A stretch of 64,000 nucleotides of DNA, from contig NZ_CP009248.1 of assembly GCF_001941505.1 (NCBI RefSeq), positions 372,001-436,000 of the forward strand, written 5' to 3'. The position numbers were made by a program, and so were the translations under genes. The notes under the pieces are model-generated. The model was not told the DNA's origin. It searched no databases and saw only the letters and a program-made list of their open reading frames with translations. Source of the DNA: Corynebacterium sphenisci DSM 44792. GTDB taxonomy: Bacteria; Actinomycetota; Actinomycetes; Mycobacteriales; Mycobacteriaceae. The stretch's first letter is position 1; every line of letters starts with the position of its first letter. This document shows positions 56,274 to 63,858 of this stretch, piece by piece.

Positions 56274-56300
56274 GACGCGCGGGCGGGACGGGATGTTCCC
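56274..56300 (-). promoter_or_regulatory. ECF-sigma type promoter before the second acyltransferase
   Basis: On the minus strand GGGAAC (56300-56295), 17-base spacer, CGTC (56277-56274), 59 bases before the start codon. Its -35 element lies ten bases from that of the divergent plus-strand promoter. Confidence 0.65.
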
Positions 56301-56309
56301 GCCGGGGCG

Positions 56310-56337
56310 GGGAACCGGCGGCGGGGCGGGCGGCGTC
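56310..56337 (+). promoter_or_regulatory. ECF-sigma type promoter before the putative T7SS cargo operon
   Basis: GGGAAC at 56310-56315, 18-base spacer, CGTC at 56334-56337, continuing TAAGGGGAGG. The tail closely matches the site before the WXG100 pair (CAAGGGGTGG). Confidence 0.75.
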
Positions 56338-56402
56338 TAAGGGGAGGACATGGGCGCCGGGGCGGGACCCGGGCCCGGAGGAGACGGAGGGGGAGAGGCG
56401 AC

Positions 56403-56717
56403 ATGGACGACTCAGCCGGATGCCGGCTGCCGGCCGGGGCCGGCGATCGGCTGGCCCACCAGGTGGCCGGCCACGCCGAGCGCGGGGCCGCCGCCTGGGC
56501 CGGGGTGCCGGGCTTCGCCCCGGGCGCGGCCGGCGCCGGGTTCGGCGCCCGCGGGGCGCGGATCGCCGCCGCGGTGGAGCGGCTGCGCGACCGGGGCCGG
56601 GTCAACGCCTGCCGGCTGGCCGAGTACCCGGAGGGGGTGCGCCGGCAGCTGGACCAGCTGGCGGTGGTGGACGCCGGCGCCGCATCCCGGCTGGCCGGCG
56701 GGGCGGGGGAGCCGTGA
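56403..56717 (+). CDS. Small helical protein, EspC/WXG-like (putative T7SS substrate)
   Basis: The protein has 104 residues, predicted mostly helical, with no signal peptide. A Trp32-Ala-Gly34 turn and a downstream [22 protein letters not shown] helix recall ESX secretion-associated EspC-type proteins. GGGGGAGAGG precedes ATG 56403. Its stop overlaps the next start. The assignment is by overall shape, genomic context and the promoter shared with the ESX-4 WXG100 genes; sequence similarity is not decisive. Confidence 0.45.
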   Translation: MDDSAGCRLPAGAGDRLAHQVAGHAERGAAAWAGVPGFAPGAAGAGFGARGARIAAAVERLRDRGRVNACRLAEYPEGVRRQLDQLAVVDAGAASRLAGGAGEP

Positions 56718-58267
56718 TGGGCGCCCCCTTCACCGCCCGGGGCCTGTCCGGGCTGCCGGCGCTGGCCCGCCGCGGCGAGGCCCTGGCCGCCGCCGGGGGC
56801 GCGCCAGCCGGCCTCACCGCCCGGGTGCCCGCCCTGGTCGCCGCCTCCGCCGCCGCGGACGGCTTCGACGAGGCCGCCTTCGCCGAGGTCGCCGGGGGAC
56901 TGGCCGCCGCCGGGCGCGGGGTGCCCCCGGGGGTCGCCGAGGGGCGGCTGAGCCCGGCGGCGCTGCCCGCGCTGGCGCCCCTGGCCGGGGGCGCGGCCCG
57001 CGCCATCGCCCGGGTGCTGGGCGAGGAGCTGCTCCGCGAGGGGGTGCAGCGGCTCATCGCCGCGCTCAAGGGCCGGGATCTCGGGGAGGTCGGGCGGCTC
57101 GGCCGGGAGCTGCTGGAGGACGCCGACTCCCGGATGCGGTCCCTGGTGGAGTCCATCGCCGCCGCCCTCGCCGGGATCGGCGGGGATGGTGCGGCGGTGC
57201 GGGAGCTGATGGGGGAGCTGCTCGACGCCCTCCGGGAGATCATCGACGCCCGGGACGAGTGCCTGTGCGAGCTGCTGGACCATGCCGCGGAGCAGGCCGA
57301 GTCCGCGCTGTGCGAGGAACCGGTGCGGCCCTGCCCGGAGGTGGTGGCGGCGGACCCGGGGCCCGTGTCCCCGGCCTGCGCCCCGCCGCCGTGCCCGCCG
57401 GCGGCCGCCGGCCACCCCGCCCCCGCACCGGCCCCCGCCGCCGTACCGGCGCCGGCACCCGCCCCCTCGGTCGCGCCCGTGGCCACCACCCCCGCGACCG
57501 CGGCCCCCGCGCCCGGGCCCCTTCCGCCGATCGCCCCGGCGGCGGTCCCGGCACCGCCCGATGCGCCGGCGGTCCCGGCCGCCCCCGCGGCACCGCCGCC
57601 GACCGAACCCGGGGAGCCGGCGGATGGGGTGCCGCCCGCGCCGGGCGGAGTCGGGGAACCCGATGCCCCGACGGCGGGGGAGGACGAGTGCCCGATCCGC
57701 GATTGCGTGGACGCCACCGCCGGGCTCCTCGGCGGGGTGGCCGCCGCCGCGGCCGGCGGAATCGCGGTGGTCGCCGATGCCGTGGCCGATGCGGTCGCCG
57801 ATTTCGACGGGGTCCCGGACTGCCCGGAGCGCCCGGAGGCGCCCGAGGCGCCCGCTGCCGCCGGTCCGGATGCGTCCGTGTCCGCCGATGCGCGGATCGA
57901 CGGCCACGGTCTGCTGGACCTGTCCATGCCCGAGGCGGACTGCCCGACGGAACCCGAGCCGGAACCGGAACCCGAGCCCGAACCGGAAACTGCGCCGGAG
58001 CCCGAACCCGACCCCGAGCCGGAGCCCGAACCTGAACCCGAGCCCGAACCGGATCCGGAACTGGAACCTGCGCCGGAGCCCGAACCCGACTACTCCTCGG
58101 TGCCGGAGCCGCCGCCCCCGGCGGGGAAGCTGGAGCATATGGGCATCGCGGACCCGGTCGGGGACGCGGACGAGCCCGAGCCCGAGCCGGACCCGGCGCC
58201 TACGCCACCGGCGGAGGCGCCGGATGACGATGGGGTGCATGCGCCCACCGCGGGGGCGTGGTCATGA
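56717..58267 (+). CDS. Large Ala/Pro-rich protein with Glu-Pro repeats (putative T7SS cargo)
   Basis: The protein has 516 residues with no signal peptide. Residues 1-200 are helical and Ala/Leu-rich ([37 protein letters not shown]). Residues 205-325 are a Pro/Ala spacer, 335-365 a hydrophobic Ala/Val stretch, and 412-457 consist almost only of Glu-Pro and Asp-Pro pairs. About ten cysteines are spread from 183 to 410, unusual for a cytoplasmic protein here. It overlaps both neighbours by a few bases. I do not recognise the family; layout suggests an ESX-dependent surface protein spanning the wall. Confidence 0.5.
   Translation: MGAPFTARGLSGLPALARRGEALAAAGGAPAGLTARVPALVAASAAADGFDEAAFAEVAGGLAAAGRGVPPGVAEGRLSPAALPALAPLAGGAARAIARVLGEELLREGVQRLIAALKGRDLGEVGRLGRELLEDADSRMRSLVESIAAALAGIGGDGAAVRELMGELLDALREIIDARDECLCELLDHAAEQAESALCEEPVRPCPEVVAADPGPVSPACAPPPCPPAAAGHPAPAPAPAAVPAPAPAPSVAPVATTPATAAPAPGPLPPIAPAAVPAPPDAPAVPAAPAAPPPTEPGEPADGVPPAPGGVGEPDAPTAGEDECPIRDCVDATAGLLGGVAAAAAGGIAVVADAVADAVADFDGVPDCPERPEAPEAPAAAGPDASVSADARIDGHGLLDLSMPEADCPTEPEPEPEPEPEPETAPEPEPDPEPEPEPEPEPEPDPELEPAPEPEPDYSSVPEPPPPAGKLEHMGIADPVGDADEPEPEPDPAPTPPAEAPDDDGVHAPTAGAWS
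57950..58087 (+). repeat. Glu-Pro codon repeat
   Basis: Imperfect six-base repeat (GAG/GAA CCC/CCG) encoding residues 412-457 of the preceding gene. Such tracts vary in length by slippage and often form stiff wall-spanning stalks. Confidence 0.8.
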
Positions 58268-58458
58268 GCGGCGAGCCCGACGCGGCGCGGTGCCGGGAGG
58301 CGATGGCGCGCTACCGGGCCACCGCGGACCGGGCCGAATCCCGCCTCGCCGGGCACCTGGACCGGCTGCGCCGGGGCAAGGCCACCCCCGCGGCGGAGCC
58401 GATGGCCCCGGCCGGCCCGCGCCGGGGCGGGGTCGCCGGGGTGCTGCGCGGCGGCTGA
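58264..58458 (+). CDS. Small basic protein, third gene of the putative cargo operon
   Basis: The protein has 64 residues. A helical N-terminal half ([30 protein letters not shown]) with one cysteine is followed by a basic Pro/Gly-rich tail. ATG 58264 overlaps the previous stop by ATGA. It is too short to place in a family. It could be a chaperone or a small partner of the upstream proteins. A terminator follows. Confidence 0.5.
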   Translation: MSGEPDAARCREAMARYRATADRAESRLAGHLDRLRRGKATPAAEPMAPAGPRRGGVAGVLRGG

Positions 58459-58477
58459 ACCGGTCCCGGGAACGCGC

Positions 58478-58509
58478 GCACCCCGCGCCGGGCGTCCGGC
58501 GCGGGGTGC
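58478..58509. terminator. Bidirectional terminator after the cargo operon
   Basis: Perfect 12-base stem (GCACCCCGCGCC) with an eight-base loop, between convergent genes. Confidence 0.75.
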
Positions 58510-58534
58510 TCCACGGTGTCCCCGGGGTGGTGGC

Positions 58535-59425
58535 TCAGTCCTTCTTCGGGTGCTCCCGGCCCGGGTCCTCGTCGCGGCGCTCGGCGCCGGGGACCACCAC
58601 GATCTCGGTTTCGGGGAGCTGGTCGCGCAGCCACTGCCGGCTGCGGTTCGTGGTGCCCTTGATGGAGGCGTCCTGGTCGCCGAAGTCCTTGTACTCCTTC
58701 TCCCCGCCGATTACGGCGAGCACCCAGCCGGTGAGCAGCGCCAGGGCCAGCTCCCGGTCCTTGGTGGAGGAGGAGCCCAGGCCCAGCAGGCGGCGGCTCA
58801 GCGGGGTCTCCGAGAACCCGCCCTGGGTGGCCTTGTCCACCTCCCGGTAGACCAGGTCCCCGGCCCAGTTCACGCCCAGCCGGCGCGGGTTGCCCCGGTC
58901 CAGCCACTGGTCCTCGCCGGGGGCGAGGATGAGGCCCGGGCAGTGCACGTTGGTGGCCGCGGCCGCCGAGGGCGGGGCGGTGTCCGCCGGGTAGACGCAG
59001 GCCACCCCGGCGCAGTGCTCCCGGCCGGTGGCGGCGAGCACCGCGGCCCCGGCGCCCATGCCGTGGCCGGCGAAGCCGATCTTCTTCGGGTGCACGGTCA
59101 CCTCGCCGGCGCCCAGGCGCACCCCGGCGAGGATCTGCAGCGAGGACTCCAGATCCGCGGCCAGGCCCCGGTGATCGGCGACGACGCCGTTCTCCGTGGC
59201 GGGGGCGGCCACCGCGATGCCCCAGGAGGCGAGGTGGCGCAGGGTGGCGTGGTAGTGCTCCACCGGGGCCCGCCAGTCATGGCCGAAGGCGATGGCCGGC
59301 AGGTTCTTTCCCTCGGCGGGCGCGTACACCGCGCCCGGCAGGCCCGCGTAGGCGAGATCGCCGACGAGCACCCGGTGCGGGCCGCGCTTGGACAGGGAGG
59401 ACACGAGCTTCTTGAGGTTAGCCAC
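58535..59425 (-). CDS. Alpha/beta hydrolase, dienelactone-hydrolase-like
   Basis: The protein has 296 residues from GTG 59425. It begins MANLKKLVSSLSKRGPHRVL, an opening I associate with a conserved corynebacterial protein next to glmS. The nucleophile-elbow position reads GFAGHGMGAGAAV, with His where Ser is usual, so it may be a catalytically altered member. GTG 59425 lies seven bases after TATGCT on the minus strand, a leaderless pattern, better than ATG 59437, which overlaps that box. The cellular role is unknown. Confidence 0.7.
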   Translation of the reverse strand: MANLKKLVSSLSKRGPHRVLVGDLAYAGLPGAVYAPAEGKNLPAIAFGHDWRAPVEHYHATLRHLASWGIAVAAPATENGVVADHRGLAADLESSLQILAGVRLGAGEVTVHPKKIGFAGHGMGAGAAVLAATGREHCAGVACVYPADTAPPSAAAATNVHCPGLILAPGEDQWLDRGNPRRLGVNWAGDLVYREVDKATQGGFSETPLSRRLLGLGSSSTKDRELALALLTGWVLAVIGGEKEYKDFGDQDASIKGTTNRSRQWLRDQLPETEIVVVPGAERRDEDPGREHPKKD

Positions 59426-59532
59426 GGATGCCAGCATATCGGCTCGGCCGACGCCCCGTGGGCGCACGGGCACCCGCGGGGCGGGCGCGTTCGGCTATCG
59501 GCCGGGCCGCCGGGATGGTTATCCTGATGTGC
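59426..59532. promoter_or_regulatory. Divergent leaderless promoters of the hydrolase and glmS
   Basis: Minus-strand TATGCT (59438-59433) lies seven bases before GTG 59425. Plus-strand TATCCT (59520-59525) lies seven bases before ATG 59533. Both transcripts would begin at the start codon. Confidence 0.6.
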
Positions 59533-61407
59533 ATGTGCGGAATCGTGGGTTACGTTGGGCGCCGGCCGGCGCTGGGGATCGCCGTGGCGGCGCTGCAGCG
59601 GATGGAGTACCGCGGCTACGACTCGGCGGGCATCGCGGTGCTCGACGGGGCCGGCGGCGTGCACGTGGAGAAGAAGGCCGGCAAGCTCGCGAACCTGGAG
59701 AACGAGCTGGACGCGGTGGGCCGGGAGCGCTTCGCCGGCACCACCTCCATCGGGCACACCCGCTGGGCCACCCACGGCCGGCCCACCGACGCCAACGCGC
59801 ACCCGCACGTCTCCTACGACGGCAAGGTCGCCATCGTGCACAACGGGATCATCGAGAACTTCGCCCCGCTGCGCGCGGAGCTGGAGGACGCCGGGGTGGA
59901 GCTGGCCTCGGAGACCGACTCCGAGGTCGCCGCGCACCTGCTCGCCCGGGCCTACGACGGCTCCGACGGCGGGTCCACCGCCGGTGATTTCGAGGCCTCC
60001 GCGCTGGCCGTGCTCAACCGCCTGGACGGGGCCTTCACCCTGCTGTTCACCCACGCCGACCACCCGGACCGGATCATCGCCGCCCGGCGATCCACCCCGC
60101 TGATGGTGGGCGTCGGCGCGGACGGGATGTACCTGGGCAGCGACGTCGCCGCCTTCATCGCCTACACCAAGGAGGCGGTGGAGCTCGGCCAGGACACCGT
60201 GGTGGTCATCGACGCCGAGGGCTACAAGCTGATGGGCTTCGACGGCTCCCCCGCCGAGGGCCGGCCCTTCACCATCGACTGGGATCTGGAGGCCGCGGAG
60301 AAGGGCGGCTACGACTCCTTCATGATCAAGGAGATCCACGAGCAGCCCGCCGCGGTGCGCGACACCCTCGCCGGGCACTTCATCGACGGCCGGATCGTGC
60401 TCGACGAGCAGCGGATGACCGATCAGGACCTGCGCGACATCCAGAAGGTGTTCGTGGTCGCCTGCGGCACCGCCTACCACTCCGGGCTGTTGGCGAAGTA
60501 CGCCATCGAGCACTGGGTGCGCATCCCGGTGGAGATCGAGGTCGCCTCCGAGTTCCGCTACCGGGACCCGGTGCTGGACCGGCAGACCCTGGTGGTGGCG
60601 ATCTCCCAGTCCGGGGAGACCGCGGACACCCTGGAGGCGGTGCGGCACGCGAAGAGCCAGGGCGCCCGGGTGCTGGCGGTGTGCAACACCAACGGCGCCC
60701 AGATCCCGCGGGAGTCCGATGCGGTGCTCTACACCCACGCCGGCCCGGAGATCGGGGTCGCCGCGACGAAGTCCTTCCTCGCCCAGGTGGCGGCGAACTA
60801 CATCGTCGGCCTGGCCCTGGCCCAGGCCCGGGGCACCAAGTACCCCGACGAGGTCACCCGGGAGTACGCGGAGCTGGAGGCGGTGCCGGACAAGATCGCC
60901 GCCCTGTTGGAGCGCGGCGAGGAGTTCCTCGCCATCGCCCGGGAGCTCGGCGCCATCCCCACCATGCTCTTCCTGGGCCGCCACGTCGGCTTCCCGGTGG
61001 CCCTGGAGGGGGCGCTGAAGCTCAAGGAGCTGGCCTACATCCACGCCGAGGGCTTCCCCGCCGGAGAGCTCAAGCACGGCCCGATCGCGCTCATCGAGGA
61101 GGATCTGCCGGTGGTGGTGATCGTGCCCTCGCCGAAGGGGCGGGCGGTGCTGCACTCCAAGATCGTCTCCAACATCCAGGAGATCCGGGCCCGCGGGGCG
61201 AAGACCATCGTCATCGCCGAGGAGGGCGATGAGTCGGTGCGGCCCTACGCCAACTACCTGATCGAGATCCCGGAGACCGCCACCCTGACCCAGCCACTGC
61301 TGTCCACGGTGCCGCTGCAGTTCCTCGCCGCGGAGATCGCCCGGCAGTGCGGCAACGAGGACATCGACAAGCCGCGCAACCTCGCCAAGTCCGTCACCGT
61401 CGAGTAA
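59533..61407 (+). CDS. glmS: Glutamine-fructose-6-phosphate aminotransferase (isomerizing)
   Basis: Makes glucosamine-6-phosphate from fructose-6-phosphate and glutamine; 624 residues. Start ATG 59533 gives MCGIVGYVG, placing the nucleophile Cys at position 2 as the family requires; ATG 59527 would bury it. The glutaminase domain has TRWATHGRPTDANAHPH; two SIS domains follow (SQSGETADTLEA, and the second near 460), and the end is DKPRNLAKSVTVE. No glmS ribozyme is possible, as the mRNA appears leaderless. Confidence 0.97.
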   Translation: MCGIVGYVGRRPALGIAVAALQRMEYRGYDSAGIAVLDGAGGVHVEKKAGKLANLENELDAVGRERFAGTTSIGHTRWATHGRPTDANAHPHVSYDGKVAIVHNGIIENFAPLRAELEDAGVELASETDSEVAAHLLARAYDGSDGGSTAGDFEASALAVLNRLDGAFTLLFTHADHPDRIIAARRSTPLMVGVGADGMYLGSDVAAFIAYTKEAVELGQDTVVVIDAEGYKLMGFDGSPAEGRPFTIDWDLEAAEKGGYDSFMIKEIHEQPAAVRDTLAGHFIDGRIVLDEQRMTDQDLRDIQKVFVVACGTAYHSGLLAKYAIEHWVRIPVEIEVASEFRYRDPVLDRQTLVVAISQSGETADTLEAVRHAKSQGARVLAVCNTNGAQIPRESDAVLYTHAGPEIGVAATKSFLAQVAANYIVGLALAQARGTKYPDEVTREYAELEAVPDKIAALLERGEEFLAIARELGAIPTMLFLGRHVGFPVALEGALKLKELAYIHAEGFPAGELKHGPIALIEEDLPVVVIVPSPKGRAVLHSKIVSNIQEIRARGAKTIVIAEEGDESVRPYANYLIEIPETATLTQPLLSTVPLQFLAAEIARQCGNEDIDKPRNLAKSVTVE

Positions 61408-61420
61408 CCCGCCACCGCCC

Positions 61421-61448
61421 CGCACCCCCGCCGCACGGCGGGGGTGCG
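61421..61448 (+). terminator. Terminator after glmS
   Basis: Perfect inverted repeat CGCACCCCCGCCG with a two-base centre, so in practice a 12-base stem and four-base loop. The ECF-type promoter begins 12 bases later. Confidence 0.8.
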
Positions 61449-61459
61449 CCCGATCCGCC

Positions 61460-61486
61460 GGGAACATTCCGGCCCGCCCGCCCATC
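61460..61486 (+). promoter_or_regulatory. ECF-sigma type promoter before the DUF4189-like lipoprotein
   Basis: GGGAAC at 61460-61465, 17-base spacer, CATC at 61483-61486 (one mismatch to CGTC), continuing CAAGGGGTG exactly as at the WXG100 promoter. The start codon is 58 bases further. Confidence 0.6.
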
Positions 61487-61544
61487 CAAGGGGTGAACGG
61501 CGCGGCGGGGATCGGCCCCGCCGCCGGGAGAGGGAAGGGGCCCG

Positions 61545-62093
61545 ATGATGGCGGGACGGAATCGGTCATGGCGGAGCGCGGCGGTGGCCGCGGTGGTGGT
61601 GCCCGCGGCGCTGCTCGGCGGCTGCCTGCCGCCGGGTTTCGGGGAGGACTCCGCGGCCGCGCCGGACCCGGACGCCTGGTACGGCGCGCAGCCCACCGAG
61701 GAGGCGCCCTACGCCTCCACCCCGGGGACCGGGGAACTCGGGGCACCGGGGGTGGGGGATCCCTCCGGCTGGTGGGCGGTGGCCATCGACGAGCGGGACC
61801 AGCTGAGCTTCAGCCGCAATCAGCCCGACCAGGAGACCGCCCTGGCCGCCGTCGGCGCCCGGGAGGATTCGCCCTTCTGGGCCTCGGCGAGCGAGGACAC
61901 CTGCCTCTTCGTGGTGCGCGGGACCACCCTGACGGATCTGAACTCGGGCCCCTATTACGGGGAGTTCCGGGACACGACCCTGGATGCCCGGTACGAGGCC
62001 AGTCAGGCCTGCCGGAAAGGCGGGCATGTTGCCTGCGAACCCCGGTTGAGCTACTGCACCGGGCAGGTGGAGCCGACGAAGCCCTTCCTCTAG
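61545..62093 (+). CDS. Lipoprotein with DUF4189-like domain
   Basis: The protein has 182 residues with lipidated Cys27 in LLGGC. A Pro/Ala-rich linker (30-65) leads to WWAVAIDERDQLSFSRNQPDQETALAAVG. This fits the DUF4189 pattern of a strand pair followed by an A-rich helix and a CLFVVRG-type strand. Additional cysteines near the end could form disulfides. GAGAGGGAAGGGG precedes ATG 61545. It shares domain type and promoter type with the secreted protein at 53613. Confidence 0.65.
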   Translation: MMAGRNRSWRSAAVAAVVVPAALLGGCLPPGFGEDSAAAPDPDAWYGAQPTEEAPYASTPGTGELGAPGVGDPSGWWAVAIDERDQLSFSRNQPDQETALAAVGAREDSPFWASASEDTCLFVVRGTTLTDLNSGPYYGEFRDTTLDARYEASQACRKGGHVACEPRLSYCTGQVEPTKPFL

Positions 62094-62242
62094 GGAAGCC
62101 GCCACGGCCCGACCGCCGGCCCGTCCGCCCCGATCCCCGTCGCAGGACCGGGGCGCACGGCCGGTTCGTTATGCTGTCCGGGTAGTCGTGGCGGGTCCGC
62201 GCCGGCCCAGGGCGCCGGCGCAGCGGAACCGCGGATGGGACG

Positions 62243-62665
62243 GTGCATGCCGATGCGCGGTCGGACCGGATGAGCGGCGCGGGCGATTCCGGCCGCCTGC
62301 CCTGGGAGCCGGACCCGGGGGACCGGGTGCTTCCGGAGGATCCGGCGGCCTTCGGCGGGATCTCGGATGAGGAGTTCGACCGGATCCTCACCGCCGCGAT
62401 GGATCCGGCCGCGCCGCCGGCGGATCCCGTCCTCGTCCCGGGCACCGGGGAGCATGACGCCGCGCACCCCGGTGCGGATGGGGATCCCGGGGACGGCGCC
62501 GATGCCGGGGATCCGGTCCCGGGGGTGGTCGCCGGGGACCCGGATCCGCCGGAGCCGGCCGGGGGAGCCCCGGAGGATCCCGAGGGGGACCTCGACGGGG
62601 AAGCCGCCGCGGGGGCGGAGCCGGCGGAGGGGGACGATGATCCCGATGGGGCAGTGCCGTGGTGA
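62243..62665 (+). CDS. Acidic Pro/Asp-rich protein upstream of the sigma gene
   Basis: The protein has 140 residues from GTG 62243 (or 131 from ATG 62270; neither has a clear ribosome site). It has a short ordered-looking segment (GISDEEFDRILTAAMDP near 40-56) and a long disordered acidic tail of Gly, Asp, Pro and Glu. The stop overlaps the sigma factor start, so the two are likely translated together. A TATGCT box lies at 62169-62174. It may be a regulator of the sigma factor, but no anti-sigma zinc motif is present. Confidence 0.5.
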   Translation: MHADARSDRMSGAGDSGRLPWEPDPGDRVLPEDPAAFGGISDEEFDRILTAAMDPAAPPADPVLVPGTGEHDAAHPGADGDPGDGADAGDPVPGVVAGDPDPPEPAGGAPEDPEGDLDGEAAAGAEPAEGDDDPDGAVPW

Positions 62666-63201
62666 GCCCGGCGCCGGCCGCCGCGGAGGCGGATCTGGTC
62701 GCCCGGGCGCGGGCGCGGGATGCGGTGGCCTTCGCGGAACTGGCCCGGCGGGCCCGCACCCAGATTTTCGCCACCTGCATGTCCATCACCGGCAACCACC
62801 ACGACGCCGAGGATGCGCTGCAGGAGGCGCTCACCGCGGCCTGGCAGCATATCGGGGCCTTCGACGGCCGCTCGCGGTTCTCCACCTGGCTGCACCGGAT
62901 CGCGGCGAACGTGTCCATCGACATCGTCCGCCGGCGCCGCCGGGTGGTGCCGGAGGACCAGTCCGAATGGGAGCTGCCCGCCCCGGGCAGCAGCATCGGC
63001 GACCGGGTCGCCGACGGGGATGCGGTGCAGCGGGCGCTGGCCGGGCTGCCGGATGACTTCCGGGAGGCGCTGGTGCTCTTCGAGATCGGCGGGTTGAGCT
63101 ACCGGGAGCTCGCCGAGCATCAGCAGGTGCCGGTGCAGACCATCAAGTCCCGGCTGTTCCGGGCCCGCTCGATGATGCGCCGGGGTCTGGCGGGCCCGTG
63201 A
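62659..63201 (+). CDS. RNA polymerase ECF-type sigma factor
   Basis: The protein has 180 residues with sigma region 2 (about 20-90: HHDAEDALQEALTAAWQHI, then FSTWLHRIAANVSIDIVRRRRR) and region 4 (about 118-170: LPDDFREALVLFEIGGLSYRELAE, then VPVQTIKSRLFRARSMMRRGL). There is no region 1.1 or 3, as in ECF sigmas. The start is GTG 62659 or GTG 62662, which overlaps the upstream stop. No cysteine-rich anti-sigma gene follows; the next gene is convergent. It is the only sigma gene in the window and a plausible reader of the seven GGGAAC/CGTC promoters. Confidence 0.9.
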   Translation: MVSPAPAAAEADLVARARARDAVAFAELARRARTQIFATCMSITGNHHDAEDALQEALTAAWQHIGAFDGRSRFSTWLHRIAANVSIDIVRRRRRVVPEDQSEWELPAPGSSIGDRVADGDAVQRALAGLPDDFREALVLFEIGGLSYRELAEHQQVPVQTIKSRLFRARSMMRRGLAGP

Positions 63202-63679
63202 CCGGGCCGGCGCCGTTCGCGCGCACCCGCACCCCGGTGATCCAGCCGGCGAACCCGGGTGCCGGCACGCCCGCCAGCGCGGCGATGTCGGCCTCCGGCA
63301 CGGGGGAGTAGTCGGCGAGAGCCAATGCGGCGATCTCCCGGGGTTCGAGTGCGGCGTGCAGCCGCCGGATGGAGTCCAGCAGGGGCTCCTCCGAGGGGGC
63401 CGCGGCGGTGGCCCCCACCAGCGGCGCCATCCGCAGCCCGGTCTCCGCGACCACGGTGAACTGCAGCGTCCGGATCCGGGCGATGTCCACGGGGGCGTCG
63501 CGGTGCTCGTCGAGGCAGCGGCGCCAGGCCTCGGCGAGGGAGTGGGCCAGCACCAGCCGCGCCCGGTCCCGGTCCGCGGCGCAGATCAGGGCGCAGGTCC
63601 ACAGGGCATCCTTGCCGTCCTTGGCGGCCCGGCGGAAGACCCGCCGCAGCACCGCGGCATCATCGGCGCCGCTCAGCAC
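63143..63679 (-). CDS. Protein of unknown function convergent to the sigma gene
   Basis: The protein has 178 residues, soluble and mostly helical. The C-terminal half (LDSIRRLHAALEPREIAALALADYSPVPEADIAALAGV) has the rhythm of a sigma region-4 helix-turn-helix, though without the final recognition helix residues. The N-terminal half is a helical bundle with three cysteines. Its 3' end overlaps the sigma gene by 59 bases. It overlaps a 61-codon gene upstream and may belong to a three-gene operon entering from the right edge. Confidence 0.5.
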   Translation of the reverse strand: MLSGADDAAVLRRVFRRAAKDGKDALWTCALICAADRDRARLVLAHSLAEAWRRCLDEHRDAPVDIARIRTLQFTVVAETGLRMAPLVGATAAAPSEEPLLDSIRRLHAALEPREIAALALADYSPVPEADIAALAGVPAPGFAGWITGVRVRANGAGPVTGPPDPGASSSGPGTAGT

Positions 63680-63858
63680 CGGGGCCCACCCCCCGTCGAG
63701 GGCCCCACCCGCCGGCGGCCGCGGCCGTCGGGGCCGAAGATGGCGAAGAGCACCTCCCGCAGCAGCCCCTCCGGGCAGGGATCGGGCAGCGTCGGCGGGG
63801 CAGTGGGGCCGCCCGGCAGCACCGGGATTCCGGTGGCGTCGTCCTCACATCCCGGCAT
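63673..63858 (-). CDS. Small protein of unknown function
   Basis: The protein has 61 residues. ATG 63858 lies inside the end of the upstream membrane-protein gene and its stop overlaps the next start. The sequence has three cysteines and a segment EGLLREVLFAIFGPDGR. It is supported mainly by the tight overlaps on both sides. Confidence 0.4.
   Translation of the reverse strand: MPGCEDDATGIPVLPGGPTAPPTLPDPCPEGLLREVLFAIFGPDGRGRRRVGPSTGGGPRC

Noticed and set aside
57950..58087. Possible CRISPR-like or satellite repeat
   Set aside because: The six-base periodicity is simply Glu-Pro coding within a gene and has no spacers.
58468..58496. GGGAAC-N19-CGTC on the plus strand
   Set aside because: The spacer is too long, the CGTC is the loop of a terminator hairpin, and no plus-strand gene follows.
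59426..59532. glmS ribozyme or 5' riboswitch
   Set aside because: The -10 box is seven bases from the start codon, leaving no leader.
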